Source of the DNA: Arthrobacter sp. 24S4-2
Lineage (GTDB): Bacteria > Actinomycetota > Actinomycetes > Actinomycetales > Micrococcaceae
Assembly (NCBI RefSeq): GCF_005280255.1
Contig: NZ_CP040018.1
Coordinates: forward strand, 1,302,001-1,366,000
Direction of reading: 5' to 3'
Length of the DNA stretch: 64,000 bases
Shown: in pieces, positions 22,577 to 31,860 of the stretch
How positions within the stretch are numbered: position 1 is the stretch's first letter
How the letters are laid out: the number at the start of each line of letters is the position of its first letter
Translations under genes and position numbers: made by a program
The notes under the pieces: model-generated
Database searches by the model: none
What the model was told of the DNA's origin: nothing
The model's input: only the letters and a program-made list of their open reading frames with translations

Positions 22577-23354
22577 CCACGTTAACGGCACTTTATGATC
22601 GAGGGTGTAGTCGGGGCCTGAACCCGCCGGTCTCCACAAGCTATCTGGCGATGTACTTGGTGAGGTTGCGGAAGCCGAGGGGTGAGCCGCGGAGGTGTTC
22701 GAGGCGGCCGTTGATCGCCTCGGTCGGCCCGTTGGAGGTGCCAGCCCGGTCGAACTAGGCCAGCGCGTCGACGGCTCGCCGTTTGAGGGTCCGGCCGAGG
22801 GTGATCACCTCGCGTAGGGCGGTGGGCACACTGTGGCTGATCGAGCCGATGAGCTGCTGTATTAGTTCGCGGCCTCGTTTCCGGTCAGGTTCGCGGTAGG
22901 CCGCGATCATGTGCTGGTAGATACCCCAGGTCGCTTCGAGCTGGACATGCTCGTCGCCGGCGAACAGCGCGGTCAGCCGTTGGCGTTGCTTGTCAGTGAG
23001 CAGGTCTATTCCGGTGTGCAGGGCGCGTCGGGCAGTTCCTCGCTGGTGGCGTCTTGAAACCGGTGAACCCATCCATAGCAACCACTTCGACGCAGTCGCG
23101 CCAGGACGTGTCTCGCTCGCCGAGCCAGGTCTTGAACACCGCTTCGATCGGCCCTCGACCATATCGAGAAGCCGCGCCGGACCGGTACCGTCCCGGATCG
23201 GTGGCAGGTCGATGATCACGGTGACGTACTTACCGCCGCGGCGGGTGTGGCGCCAGCAGTGCTCGTCGACGCCGATCACGCGCCCGTGTTAACGCCAACC
23301 GAAAACAGGACCACTTCTGCCATTTGAAAACAGGGCCACCAACCATTATGGACG

Positions 23355-24596
23355 GTGATCAATTTGGATGATTGGGCGGAGATACGCCACCTGTTTTCGA
23401 CAGGCAAGCACTCGAAGCGTGAGATCGGCAGGATCGTGGGTGTTTCCCGCGGAACGGTTGACCGTGCGCTGGCCTCGGACCGGGCGCCGAAGTATCAGCG
23501 GGCAGCCGGAGTGTCGAGTTTTGATGCGTTTGCTCCCCGGGTGCGTGAGTTGTTGGTGAAGACGCCGACGATGCCGGCCGCGACGCTCGCGGAGCGGGTG
23601 GGTTGGTCCGGTTCCGCGTCTTTGTTCCGGGCGAAGGTCGCCGCGATCCGGCCTGAATACGCGCCGCCTGACCCGGCGGACCGTCTCGTCCACGAGCCGG
23701 GATTCCAGGTCCAGTGCGATCTCTGGTTCCCGCACGAACCGCTACCTGTTGGTGAGGGCCAGAACGACACGCCACCGGTGCTGGTGATGACCTCGGCGTT
23801 CTCCGGTTTCATTCAGGCACGGATGCTGCCGTCGCGGACGACGCCGGATCTTCTGGGCGGAATGTGGACTCTGCTGCAGGACGCGCAGGCGGTTCCGTCC
23901 AGGCTGTTGTGGGACAACGAGTCCGGCATCGGCCGGCGACGGCCCACGGAACCGGTAGCCGCGTTTGCGGGGTCGCTGGGGCTGGAGATCAAGCTGCTTC
24001 CGCCGCGGGATCCGGAGTCCAAGGGCATGGTCGAGCGGATGAACAGGTTCTTCCGTCAACGCTTCATGCCGGGCCGGGACTTCCGCTCCCCAGCGGATTT
24101 CAACGGCCAGCTGGAGGACTGGCTGCCCAAGGCCAATCACCGGTACTCGCGGTCCCGCCACGGCCGCCCTGACGAGCTGATCGTCCTGGACCGGGAGAGG
24201 ATGCGGGAACTGCCGCCGGTGACCCCGGAAGCGGTGTTCCGCAACGCGGTGCGGCTGCCGCGGGATTACTACGTGCGGGTGTTCTCCAACGACTATTCCG
24301 TGGACCCGTCGTTCATTGGGCGGATCGTGGATGTCACCGCTGATCTGGACACCGTCTGGGTCACCCATGACGGGGTCATCATCGCCACCCACGTCCGGGC
24401 ATGGGCCCGGCACCTGGTCCTGACCGATCCGGCCCACGTGGCCCGCGCGGCGGTCATGCGGCGGGACTTCCGGACCCAGCGGGTGCACCGTCCCGAACCC
24501 GAAGAAGCAGTGCAGGTGCGGGATCTGGCCGCCTACGACGAGATCTTCGGCATCGACCTCGGCCAGCAGCCGGCCCTTCTGGAGGTGGCGTCATGA
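23355..24596 (+). CDS. istA: IS21 transposase IstA
   Basis: 413 residues with an N-terminal HTH (STGKHSKREIGRIVGVSRGTVDRAL), a DDE integrase core (VQCDLWFPHE with the first Asp at ~120, LLWDNESG with the second Asp at ~190, and the Glu in PPRDPESKGMVERMNRFFR at ~225), and a C-terminal beta domain. It cuts and joins the element ends. GTG start at 23355 gives the usual family N-terminus. It overlaps istB by ATGA. Confidence 0.92.
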   Translation: MINLDDWAEIRHLFSTGKHSKREIGRIVGVSRGTVDRALASDRAPKYQRAAGVSSFDAFAPRVRELLVKTPTMPAATLAERVGWSGSASLFRAKVAAIRPEYAPPDPADRLVHEPGFQVQCDLWFPHEPLPVGEGQNDTPPVLVMTSAFSGFIQARMLPSRTTPDLLGGMWTLLQDAQAVPSRLLWDNESGIGRRRPTEPVAAFAGSLGLEIKLLPPRDPESKGMVERMNRFFRQRFMPGRDFRSPADFNGQLEDWLPKANHRYSRSRHGRPDELIVLDRERMRELPPVTPEAVFRNAVRLPRDYYVRVFSNDYSVDPSFIGRIVDVTADLDTVWVTHDGVIIATHVRAWARHLVLTDPAHVARAAVMRRDFRTQRVHRPEPEEAVQVRDLAAYDEIFGIDLGQQPALLEVAS

Positions 24597-25351
24597 CCGG
24601 GACACCGTCACAGATCGAGTACTACGCCAGGGCCCTGCGCGCACCACGGATCAGCGACGGCTTCCGCCGACTCGGGGACCAGGCCAGAGACGCCGGCTGG
24701 TCCCATGAGGAGTACCTGGCAGCGGTCCTGTCCCGTGAAGTCTCCGAACGCGAAGCCTCCGGCGCCGCGACCCGGATCAAGGCCGCGAGGTTCCCGGCGC
24801 GCAAGGACCTGGAGGAGTTCAACTTCGACCATCAGCCCTCCGCGGACCGGAACCTCATCGCCCACCTGGGCACCGGGGTGTTCCTCTCCGAGGCCAAGAA
24901 CATTGTCCTCCTCGGGCCACCCGGCACGGGGAAAACCCACCTCGCGGTCGGCATCGGCATCAAGGCAGCCAAGGCCGGGCACAGGGTTCTCTTCGACTCC
25001 GCCACCGGCTGGGTCGCCCGGCTCCAGGAAGCCCACTCACGCGGGAAACTCGCCCAGGAACTGGTCAAACTCCGCCGCTACAGCCTCCTGGTGGTCGACG
25101 AAGTAGGCTATATCCCGTTTGACCAGGACGCGGCGAACTTGTTCTTCCAGCTCGTCTCCAGCCGCTACGAACACGCATCCATGATCCTGACGTCCAATCT
25201 CCCGTTCGCCCGCTGGGGCGACGTCTTCGGGGACCTGACCATCGCCTCGGCCATGATCGACCGGATCGTCCACCACGCCGACGTCATCAGCCTCAAAGGC
25301 AACAGCTACCGGCTCAAAAAACACCAACCCGACGCCAGTACGGCACAATAG
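24593..25351 (+). CDS. istB: IS21 helper ATPase IstB
   Basis: 252 residues. AAA+ ATPase with Walker A GPPGTGKTH at about residue 105, Walker B LLVVDEVGYIP at about 165, and sensor LTSNLPFARWGD at about 200. IstB proteins assemble on target DNA and select the insertion site for IstA. The ATG overlaps the istA stop (ATGA), which implies coupled translation. Confidence 0.92.
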   Translation: MTGTPSQIEYYARALRAPRISDGFRRLGDQARDAGWSHEEYLAAVLSREVSEREASGAATRIKAARFPARKDLEEFNFDHQPSADRNLIAHLGTGVFLSEAKNIVLLGPPGTGKTHLAVGIGIKAAKAGHRVLFDSATGWVARLQEAHSRGKLAQELVKLRRYSLLVVDEVGYIPFDQDAANLFFQLVSSRYEHASMILTSNLPFARWGDVFGDLTIASAMIDRIVHHADVISLKGNSYRLKKHQPDASTAQ

Positions 25352-25911
25352 AACCACAACCCCGTGGCCCCGTTTTCAATTGGCACTAATGGCCCCATTT
25401 TCGGTTGGCGTTAACAGCCCGCCGTCGAACCGGTGTGGTTCCTCGATCCACACCCGCCTGCCCTCGGCCAGCATCGCGGTGTTCCACGACACGCCGAGGC
25501 CCTCGGCGACCCGAGCGACCGTCAAGTGCTGACACACGATGCCGCCCAGCGCCCAGCGCGAGACGACAGCTTCACCCGCGGCTCGGCGGCCCGGCTGGTG
25601 TCCTGGCGCGACGCATGCCCACAGCCGGTGCAGCGATAGCGACGGATCGTGATCAGCAGCGTCGTCGGGCGCCACCTCAGCGGTTCGTGCGCCAGCCGCC
25701 GGGTCACGCTGTCGAGCGGCGCAGCCTCGCATCCGCAGCGGCGACGCCACCGGGCGAACTCGTCGGTCTCGACGACCCGGTAGGCCGACACCGCACGACC
25801 GGGCTCGAGCCGTTGACCCCACGACCTGCAGGCCGAGTTCGTCAAGACGGCAGAACGAGCCCAGGTGGGGTGTGTCAAGGATGTGAGACAGCCGGTTAGT
25901 TTCTTTTTGGG

Positions 25912-26748
25912 TTAGGCGGCCGCAGGTAGCGGCTGGTTTTTGGTCTTGAAGTTGGCCATTGCTGTTGCCGGCGGCAGCCCATCATTGTTGGTGTGGGGCC
26001 GCCAGCGGTTGTAGAACACTTCGATGTAGCGCATGGTCGCCCGGCGGGCGTCCTGCCGGGTGGCGAAGCTGTGGTGGTGGTAGAACTCGTTCTTCAGGGA
26101 TGAGAACGCCGACTCGGCGACGGCATTGTCCCAGCACACCCCGGTGGCCCCCATGGACTGACGCACAGCGTTTCCGGTGCACCAAGCGCCCATTTCCCGG
26201 GAGGTGTATTGGGTGCCGCGGTCGCTGTGGAAAATGGCATCCGGGGCCAGGTGTCCTCGGTCCCGGGCCATCGCCAGCGCGCCCGTGACAAGGGAGGCGC
26301 GCATGTGATCGGCCATCGCCCAGCCAACGACCATGCGGGTGCACAGGTCGATGACGGTGGCCAGATACAGCCAGCCCTCGCCGGTACGCAGGTAGGTAAT
26401 ATCCCCGACGAGCTTCGTGCCGGGAGTATCTGAGGTGAAGTTCCGGCCGATGAGATCGGCAAAAACCTTGTCCGGGTCCGAGGGGATGGTCGTGCGTTTG
26501 AAGGCGCGCATCCGCTTGGCCGCCCAGCCGTTATCCGCCATGATGGCAGCGACCGTCCCCACGGAAATCTCCACACCCGTGGCGGCGAGTTTGGTGTGGA
26601 CCATGCGATGGCCGAAGATCCCGTCGGAGGAATCGAACATCGCCTTGACCAGTCCGGTCAGCTCACGGTGCCGGGCAGCCGTCGGTGATTCTTCGTGGTC
26701 CAGCCACCGGTAATACGAGGCCCGCGGAATGCCCAGCCGGGCGCACAT
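25912..26748 (-). CDS. IS3 transposase OrfB (DDE domain)
   Basis: 278 residues from the first in-frame start, with the IS3 rve integrase core: GDITYLRTGEGWLYL (first Asp), IFHSDRGTQYTS (second Asp) and NAVAESAFSSLKNEFYHH (Glu). The frame continues upstream to about 26812 and overlaps the end of OrfA one frame back. The active OrfAB fusion is therefore probably made by -1 frameshifting, as usual for IS3. The gene looks complete. Confidence 0.9.
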   Translation of the reverse strand: MCARLGIPRASYYRWLDHEESPTAARHRELTGLVKAMFDSSDGIFGHRMVHTKLAATGVEISVGTVAAIMADNGWAAKRMRAFKRTTIPSDPDKVFADLIGRNFTSDTPGTKLVGDITYLRTGEGWLYLATVIDLCTRMVVGWAMADHMRASLVTGALAMARDRGHLAPDAIFHSDRGTQYTSREMGAWCTGNAVRQSMGATGVCWDNAVAESAFSSLKNEFYHHHSFATRQDARRATMRYIEVFYNRWRPHTNNDGLPPATAMANFKTKNQPLPAAA

Positions 26749-26801
26749 CCAGGTGACAGGGAATTCGGCGTTCTTCTCCTGAACAAGCCGGTAGAGGTCC
26801 T

Positions 26802-27098
26802 CTACCGTTGTTCTTTGGCGAAGAACGCCGAAACTTTTTTCAGGAAATCATTCTCCCTTTCCAGCTCCCGCAGCCGTGCCTCCATCGCCTTGTATTTCGC
26901 GGGATCCACCGGATCATCAGGCTTGCCGCCGGCCCCGGCCTCTCCTTCCCGATGCAGCTGAACCCACCGCTTCAGCGCGGTCACGGAGATCCCCAGCTCG
27001 GGGGCAACTGAGGCGGGCGAACGGTCAGAGGAAATGACGAGATTCACGGCATCGGCCTTGAACTCATCGGAATAACTGGGACGGGAAGACATGGGCAC
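26802..27098 (-). CDS. IS3 OrfA (HTH and leucine zipper)
   Basis: 98 residues: HTH_8-like region (SDEFKADAVNLVISSDRSPA, then ELGISVTALKRWVQLH) and a C-terminal heptad region (EARLRELERENDFLKKVSAFF). It recognises the element ends and fuses to OrfB by -1 frameshift near its 3' end. Confidence 0.9.
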   Translation of the reverse strand: MPMSSRPSYSDEFKADAVNLVISSDRSPASVAPELGISVTALKRWVQLHREGEAGAGGKPDDPVDPAKYKAMEARLRELERENDFLKKVSAFFAKEQR

Positions 27099-27238
27099 AA
27101 TCCTTTCAAACTGTGTCTCACATCAGTAGTACACCTCAAGGTCAGGGCTCACGAAGGTAGCGTGCGACATGTCGCGCCCATCGGCCTCCGAGGCATCAGG
27201 CGTCGTCACGCCTACCGAGTCGACTGATTTCGAGGGCG

Positions 27239-28231
27239 TCAGCGCCAGAATTCGGTGAGCTGCTCGGCAAGGGCTCTGCCTTGGTCGTAACCAGCTCGAG
27301 CAGCGGGCGGACGCAGCGACAGATCCATCCCATTGGCGCCGAACATGTGCTCGGAGCTGCTATCCGGGAAGATCATTTCGACTCTGCTGCCACGGGCGCG
27401 TAGTTCGTCGACCTGCGCCGCGAGCTGCATGCCCCACTCATGCGGCTGCAGTGTTCTGCCGCCGAAGGGTGACAGCACCAGCACCCGCCCGTATCCGGCT
27501 GCCAGATCGGCATTCTCATTGCGTCGGTAGCCGCCGTCGATGTATCGGTTGTCCCCGATCCTGTAGGGAAGGCCACTGGCACAGCTGGCGGCAACGGCGT
27601 CCGCCAGGTCGACTCCGCTGTGGCGGTCGAACACGACCGGTTCACCGGTATGGGCATCGACCGCCGTGATGAGCACCGTTCGTTGGGGCCAGCGCTGACT
27701 GGGCAGCCGAGCCGAGACGGTAGCGCGCCACTGTGTTTGCCAGGAGCCGTCCGAGGCCGCATCCATATCGAGTGCCGCCGCGCCCATTCTGCGGCGCATA
27801 TCGGCCGCATCCTCAGCGGAGGCGATGATTTTGCTTATCCTCTCCATGTGGTCTGCCACCGGCCTGATCGGAACGCGTCCTTGGTCGGATCCGGCCGGAC
27901 CGGTCCGTTGCTGGGGCGCAGCGAAAAGGATGGCGGCAAGCAGCTCGGTCGGGGTCGCGCCAGCTATCTGGGCCGCGGCCGTCGATCCGGCCGACGTCCC
28001 GATGATCAGATCGGCCTCGGTCACATCCAACCCGGCATCAAACAGGCCGGCCATGACGCCGATCAGCCACGCGTTGCCTGTCGATCCGCCACCACCGAGG
28101 ACCAACGCTCGCGCACCCGCGGCGCGCACCCGCCTTGTGGCGTCGACCTGCAGCTGCTCCTGGTCGGACCTCGGCCGGTCGGAGGCCGTCGTCGAGGTTA
28201 AGTGCAGAGTAGAAAAAGGTGTTGTGTTCAT
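27239..28231 (-). CDS. Patatin-like phospholipase
   Basis: 330 residues with the full patatin signature: oxyanion-hole LVLGGGGSTGNAWLIG at about residues 43-58, nucleophile elbow IGTSAGS at about 76-82, and the catalytic Asp in IDGGYRRNEN at about 230. It should hydrolyse acyl-ester lipids with a Ser-Asp dyad. No signal peptide, so it is probably cytoplasmic. AAAGG lies about 8-9 bases before the ATG. It sits alone between two insertion sequences, and its leader carries a tiny ORF, a long-range hairpin and a strong palindrome. Confidence 0.9.
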   Translation of the reverse strand: MNTTPFSTLHLTSTTASDRPRSDQEQLQVDATRRVRAAGARALVLGGGGSTGNAWLIGVMAGLFDAGLDVTEADLIIGTSAGSTAAAQIAGATPTELLAAILFAAPQQRTGPAGSDQGRVPIRPVADHMERISKIIASAEDAADMRRRMGAAALDMDAASDGSWQTQWRATVSARLPSQRWPQRTVLITAVDAHTGEPVVFDRHSGVDLADAVAASCASGLPYRIGDNRYIDGGYRRNENADLAAGYGRVLVLSPFGGRTLQPHEWGMQLAAQVDELRARGSRVEMIFPDSSSEHMFGANGMDLSLRPPAARAGYDQGRALAEQLTEFWR

Positions 28232-28259
28232 GGGAGTCGCCTTTCGCGAATTGCCTGTC

Positions 28260-28317
28260 GGGCGCTCCCGGTGACGACTACCTCAGTCGCGAGATCGTGG
28301 ACTGCAGGGGAGCGCCC
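28260..28317 (-). promoter_or_regulatory. Leader hairpin upstream of the patatin gene
   Basis: Perfect 10-bp inverted repeat GGGCGCTCCC (28260-28269) and GGGAGCGCCC (28308-28317) with 38 nt between. In the mRNA one arm lies inside the leader ORF and the other lies just after its stop. Ribosome position could therefore control folding, as in translational attenuation. Confidence 0.5.
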
Positions 28318-28337
28318 ACTATGGATACTGCGTTCAT
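28278..28337 (-). CDS. 19-residue leader peptide
   Basis: MNAVSIVGAPLQSTISRLR, with the strong ribosome binding site GGAGGTGA 5 bases before the ATG. It ends 46 bp before the patatin start. The peptide has no obvious signal or membrane segment. A strong site before such a short frame argues for translation, and its overlap with a hairpin arm suggests a regulatory uORF. It could also be the relic of a truncated gene. Confidence 0.5.
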   Translation of the reverse strand: MNAVSIVGAPLQSTISRLR

Positions 28338-28400
28338 GGGTCTCACCTCCTGCCGATTGATCACGATTACCGGGAAGCTATCACGCCGGCAACGCGGTGC

Positions 28401-28423
28401 GCAACCGGCATCATGCCGGTTGC
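28401..28423. promoter_or_regulatory. 23-bp perfect palindrome, candidate operator
   Basis: GCAACCGGCAT and ATGCCGGTTGC flank a single central base. On the leftward strand it abuts TTGCGC, followed 18 bp later by TAGCTT, a candidate promoter for the leader peptide and patatin gene. The size and symmetry are those of TetR- or GntR-type operators. No regulator gene is nearby; it may have been lost with the IS insertions. Confidence 0.5.
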
Positions 28424-28480
28424 CGTGTCGCTGTCGAACGCGCCGCCGACCGCTACCCCCTCAGCTGTGATGGGCCAAAT

Positions 28481-28576
28481 GCTCTCCCACATCCTGCACC
28501 GAATCCCGGAACGCTCTCCCACATCCTGCAGCCTTGCCGGGTTCCCTCTCCCACCCTTCCGCGAAGGGCCGGCGCG
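28481..28576. repeat. Degenerate 32-bp-period repeats, left flank
   Basis: GCTCTCCCACATCCTGCA occurs at 28481 and 28513, and a weaker copy (CCTCTCCCAC) at 28545. The spacing is exactly 32 bp. The reverse complement matches the conserved part of the array at 33381-33524. Confidence 0.65.
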
Positions 28577-28658
28577 GCACCCACGCCGGCACACCGCCGT
28601 CGTCCCTAGTGCGGCCGTATGGTTTTGTGAGACAGCTTGATGGGAGCCTCGCATTCAG

Positions 28659-28958
28659 ATGACCACGCGCAGGAAGAAATACGATGCCGCTTTCCGTGAG
28701 GAATCGGTTCGGCTGGTTTTGTCCTCGGACCGGCCGGTGAAGGAAGTCGCAGAGGAGATCGGGGTGAAGGAGAGCACGCTGGGAAACTGGATCCACCGGT
28801 ACCGGGAGAAGGAACAGGTGACCGCTGTGCCAGCTGAGGACCGGGGCCCTGTGCCGTGGGACGAACACCAGGAGGCGTTGGCCGAAAACGCCAGGCTGAA
28901 GGCCGAGGTCGAGTTCCTGGGAAAAGTCAGCGCCTTCTTTGCCGCGAAGCAAAAGTAG
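28659..28958 (+). CDS. IS3 OrfA (HTH and leucine zipper)
   Basis: 99 residues: HTH (FREESVRLVLSSDRPVKEVA, IGVKESTLGNWIHRY) and a heptad C-terminus (NARLKAEVEFLGKVSAFFAA). It ends at CAAAAGTAG, where a slip back by one base enters the OrfB frame, the usual IS3 arrangement. The gene itself is intact, but its partner is interrupted. Confidence 0.88.
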   Translation: MTTRRKKYDAAFREESVRLVLSSDRPVKEVAEEIGVKESTLGNWIHRYREKEQVTAVPAEDRGPVPWDEHQEALAENARLKAEVEFLGKVSAFFAAKQK

Positions 28959-29614
28959 AGGACTTCTACGAGTTCATCGAAGCGGAGAAGGCCAACCATC
29001 CTGTGGTGTGGCTGTGCCGGGCGTTGAAAGTCTCCCGGGCCTCGTTTTACCGGTGGCGGAACCCCGCCGGCCCTTCACCACGGGCCCTGCGGCACGAGGA
29101 GCTGGTCACCGCGGTCACCGAGCTCTACACGAAGGAGGCCGGCCGTGCCGGGCGGGACCAGCTGACCCTGCTGCTGAACGCGGCCGGGACCAAGGTCTCC
29201 GCCCCGACCGTCGGGGTCATCATGCGCGAGAACGGCCTGCGGGCCATCCGCACCCAGGCCTGGAAGAGGACCACGCTCCAGGACCCGCAGGCCAAGACCG
29301 CCCACATCGAAAACCACATGCTCGATGACCAAGGCAAACGCGACTTCACCTCCACGGTGCCAGGGACCCGGCTGGTCGGAGACATCACCTACCTGCGCAC
29401 CAGCGAGGGGTGGCTCTACCTGGCCACGGTCATCGATCTGTTCTCCGGCATGGTCATCGGCTGGTCCATGGCCGAGCACATGCGCGCCAGCCTGTGCACC
29501 GCGGCCCTGCGGATGGCCCGGAACCACGGTTACTTCGACGAGCACTCCGTCATCTTTCACTCCGATTATGCCGAGGTAATCGTTAAGCCGAGGTTGGGGA
29601 GTTTGCCCTTGTGA
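28949..29614 (+). pseudogene. IS3 OrfB, 5' fragment
   Basis: Starts KVEDFYEFIEAEKANHPVVW in the frame reached by -1 slippage from OrfA. It carries the first catalytic Asp (GDITYLRTSEGWLYL) and reaches the second (VIFHSD). After HSD the frame runs into the RIT terminal repeat and stops at 29614 (tail YAEVIVKPRLGSLPL). The other half is at 33016-33324. Confidence 0.9.
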
Positions 29615-29626
29615 CTCCTGGGTCGC
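29564..29626. repeat. RIT left terminal inverted repeat
   Basis: 63 bp starting GATTATGCCGAGG. It matches the complement of 32925-32987 with one mismatch, and weaker similarity continues to about 29651. GCCGAGG recurs inside the repeat, a likely recombinase-binding core. Confidence 0.92.
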
Positions 29627-29698
29627 CGGCTCGTTCCTCGGCTTAATGTTTCCGCCTAACCTGCCTTGTATCCATGCTCCTAGCAGAAGGACAAGGCA

Positions 29699-30904
29699 AT
29701 GGTTACGACAGTCACGGCTATCGGAGATGTCGTTGTGGCAGCGTTGGAAGACGCCGGCTATATGCAGTCCACGATCGGCCAGTATCGCAAGTCCATCAAG
29801 TGGCTGGGTGTTCTGGCCAAGAAACAAGAAGGCGTCTATACAAGCAAGCTGGGTACGGAATTCGCCTCGATGACAACGAGCCCACGGACCGGCAGGTACA
29901 GCGCCCAGCGCCACACCGATTTCAGCCGGTTGGTGTGGCTGTTCGACTCGTGTCTACTCACCGGCACGGTGGATCTTTCCACACGACCCCGCGGGCAACT
30001 GAGGAAAAGGCCCAACAGCCCGGAATTCTCCGGGTTGCTGGCTGCATGGTCCCAAGACATGGTGCAGCGTGGCCTCGCGCGTTCCACGCAAGACAGTTTC
30101 GGTTCGTTGGCCTGCGAGTATCTGAACTTCTTGGAAGCTGCCGGGACTTCCTCGTGGGCTGCCGCCGACGGATCCAGCGTTCTGGGATTTCTCGAGTCCC
30201 TTCGAAGCCGGTGGGCCGAGTCGAGCATGTGGTCGGCGGTTGCCAGCTTCCGCCCGTTCCTGAAATTCACATCCCGCACGGATCTGCTTGATGCATTGGC
30301 CTTGGCCCGGACCAGGCGGCACCACGAGATTGTTCCCTTGCTCGATTCCGGAGTTGAAGGACAAGTTGTTGACGCCTGCCGGCAAGGGTTGGTGTCCTCA
30401 CGGGACGCGGCGATTGCCTTGCTCTCGTTGTCCACCGGGTTGCGTTCGTGCGATATCCGCGGCCTGCGGCTGGCAGACATCGACTGGCGGGGCGGCACGA
30501 TGGGGCTCGTGCAGCAAAAGACCGGCAACCCACTGACCCTGCCGTTACCGCCACTGGTCCTGGCCAAGCTTGCGCACTACGTGCTTGACGAGCGGCCGGT
30601 CTCCGACGAAGAAGAAATGTTCTTGAGGCTGAAGGCCCCGCATGTCGCCTTGGCTGACCATACGGCGATTTACGTGATCGTCAACAAGGTCTTTCGTGCG
30701 TCCGGGGTGGAAGCTGTGAAGGTTGGAACGCGTTCCCTTCGCTACAACGCGGCGTCCAAGTTGTTGCGGGCGGGCACCGCGTTGCCGACGATTTCGGCGA
30801 TTCTCGGTCATGCCCATAGTGACTCGACCAATGTGTATCTGAGTGCGGATACCGAGCGGTTGCGCTCGTGTGTCCTTCCGCTGCCGGAAGGGGCAGCGCG
30901 ATGA
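29699..30904 (+). CDS. RIT tyrosine recombinase A
   Basis: 401 residues. An N-terminal SAM-like core-binding domain is followed by a phage-integrase catalytic domain: Arg I in LSLSTGLRSCDIRGLRL at about residue 245, the beta-hairpin Lys in QQKTGNPLTLPLP at about 275, the RSLRYNAASKLL box at about 345, and LGHAHSDSTNVYLSAD with the nucleophile Tyr at about 380. It is the first gene of the trio. It overlaps gene B by ATGA. Confidence 0.88.
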   Translation: MVTTVTAIGDVVVAALEDAGYMQSTIGQYRKSIKWLGVLAKKQEGVYTSKLGTEFASMTTSPRTGRYSAQRHTDFSRLVWLFDSCLLTGTVDLSTRPRGQLRKRPNSPEFSGLLAAWSQDMVQRGLARSTQDSFGSLACEYLNFLEAAGTSSWAAADGSSVLGFLESLRSRWAESSMWSAVASFRPFLKFTSRTDLLDALALARTRRHHEIVPLLDSGVEGQVVDACRQGLVSSRDAAIALLSLSTGLRSCDIRGLRLADIDWRGGTMGLVQQKTGNPLTLPLPPLVLAKLAHYVLDERPVSDEEEMFLRLKAPHVALADHTAIYVIVNKVFRASGVEAVKVGTRSLRYNAASKLLRAGTALPTISAILGHAHSDSTNVYLSADTERLRSCVLPLPEGAAR

Positions 30905-31860
30905 GCACGTATGAATTCACCAGCGTGTTCGCCCGGGAATTGACGCGGTATCTTGCCTTCAAACAGGGCATGGGCTGCTACGGTGCATCGCGCATCTGGT
31001 ATCTGCGCAGCTTCGACACCTACTGCACGGAACACGGGGTGAGGTCTTTTGACCAGCAGGCCGTCGAAGGTTGGGTCATCTTCAAGAAATCCTCCCAGCC
31101 GGGCTCCAGCCCGTCCTGGATGTCATACATCAGGGATTTCGGCCGCTGGTTGCGGACCCACGGCAACGCGGAGGCGTATGTGCTTGCCGAATCCTGGAAG
31201 AGCGGATTCTTCCGCTCCCAGCCTTACTTGTTGAGCCGCGAAGAAATCTCGTTGTTCTTCCGATCCGCTACTGAACTGGAGACCACTTCGCCGTGGAAAT
31301 GGCAGTCCGTCGCCTTTTTTGCGCTGATGCATTCGTGCGGGCTTCGGACCTGCGAAACCCGCAGGTTGCAACCCCGGGATGTTGACCTCGACAAACGGGA
31401 AATCGATGTGCTGTGGTCCAAGGGCAACAGGAGCCGGCGCCTGCCAATCACCGGCCAGATCATCGATATTCTCGCCGACTGCGACCGGATATCCCGCAGG
31501 AAGTTCGGGCAACAGCGTCCCGGGTTCTTCGTCTCCTCGACCGCAGCCCCGGTATCACCGGCATCGATCGGGGTCACGTTTAACCGGATCTGGGACCAAG
31601 CCGGGTTGCCGCGAGCAGTTGGTGGCAGACAGCCTCACCCCTACTCCTTCCGCCACCATTTCGCCTACGCCAACATCGAACGATGGATGGCCGAAGGCAC
31701 CGACGTCAATGCGATGCTGCCCTACCTCGCCCGCTACATGGGGCACGCATCGCTGGACAGCACCTTCTATTACATCCACACATCACCGGACTTCATGGAT
31801 GGCTACGCAGCACTCACCCACGACGGCCCAGGCGTATTTCCCGAGGTGGGATTCGAATGA
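30901..31860 (+). CDS. RIT tyrosine recombinase B
   Basis: 319 residues from the ATG that overlaps the gene-A stop. Catalytic domain: MHSCGLRTCETRRLQPRDVD (Arg I), WSKGNRSRRLPI (hairpin Lys), HPYSFRHHFAYANI (H-x-x-R), and MGHASLDSTFYYIHTS (His and Tyr). All catalytic residues appear present. It overlaps gene C by ATGA, so the three genes are translated as a coupled set. Confidence 0.88.
   Translation: MSTYEFTSVFARELTRYLAFKQGMGCYGASRIWYLRSFDTYCTEHGVRSFDQQAVEGWVIFKKSSQPGSSPSWMSYIRDFGRWLRTHGNAEAYVLAESWKSGFFRSQPYLLSREEISLFFRSATELETTSPWKWQSVAFFALMHSCGLRTCETRRLQPRDVDLDKREIDVLWSKGNRSRRLPITGQIIDILADCDRISRRKFGQQRPGFFVSSTAAPVSPASIGVTFNRIWDQAGLPRAVGGRQPHPYSFRHHFAYANIERWMAEGTDVNAMLPYLARYMGHASLDSTFYYIHTSPDFMDGYAALTHDGPGVFPEVGFE

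Larger units (their letters stand above)
23287..25416 (+). mobile_element. IS21-family insertion sequence
   Basis: A 2130-bp element with terminal inverted repeats TGTTAACGCCAACCGAAAA at both ends and further subterminal repeats (GAAAACAGG.CCAC at left, mirrored GG.CCCCGTTTTC at right). It is flanked by the 5-bp direct duplication GCCCG, the footprint of its insertion into the ISL3 transposase gene. It carries istA and istB in the standard overlapping order and looks intact. Confidence 0.92.
22639..25881 (-). pseudogene. ISL3-family transposase, interrupted and decayed
   Basis: Read leftward, the N-terminal part (25417-25870) shows the zinc-finger and HTH region of ISL3 transposases (RYRCTGCGH, then CQHLTVARVAEGLGVSWNTA), ending EEPHRFDGG. 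The IS21-type element interrupts here. The protein resumes at 23286 as VIGVDEHCWRHTRRGGKYVTVII with DMVEGRSK, and later TWGIYQHMIAAYREPDRKRG and ITLGRTLKRRA. A TAG at 22757-22755 and a further stop near 22642 break the C-terminus (FDRAGTSNGPTEAINGRLEH). Frameshifts and an internal deletion around residue 60 of the second half remove part of the catalytic core. It is non-functional. The IS3-type element at 25882 cuts its 5' end. Confidence 0.8.
25882..27122 (-). mobile_element. IS3-family insertion sequence A
   Basis: A 1241-bp element with short terminal inverted repeats TGTGAGACA/TGTCTCACA and the two-gene IS3 layout read leftward. I see no convincing target-site duplication, so the site may have rearranged after insertion. 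It truncates the 5' end of the ISL3 transposase gene. Confidence 0.85.

Noticed and set aside
25882..27122. Target-site duplication for IS3-A
   Set aside because: Flanking triplets (GGA and TCA) differ, and shifting the boundaries gives only a 2-bp match, so no duplication is claimed.
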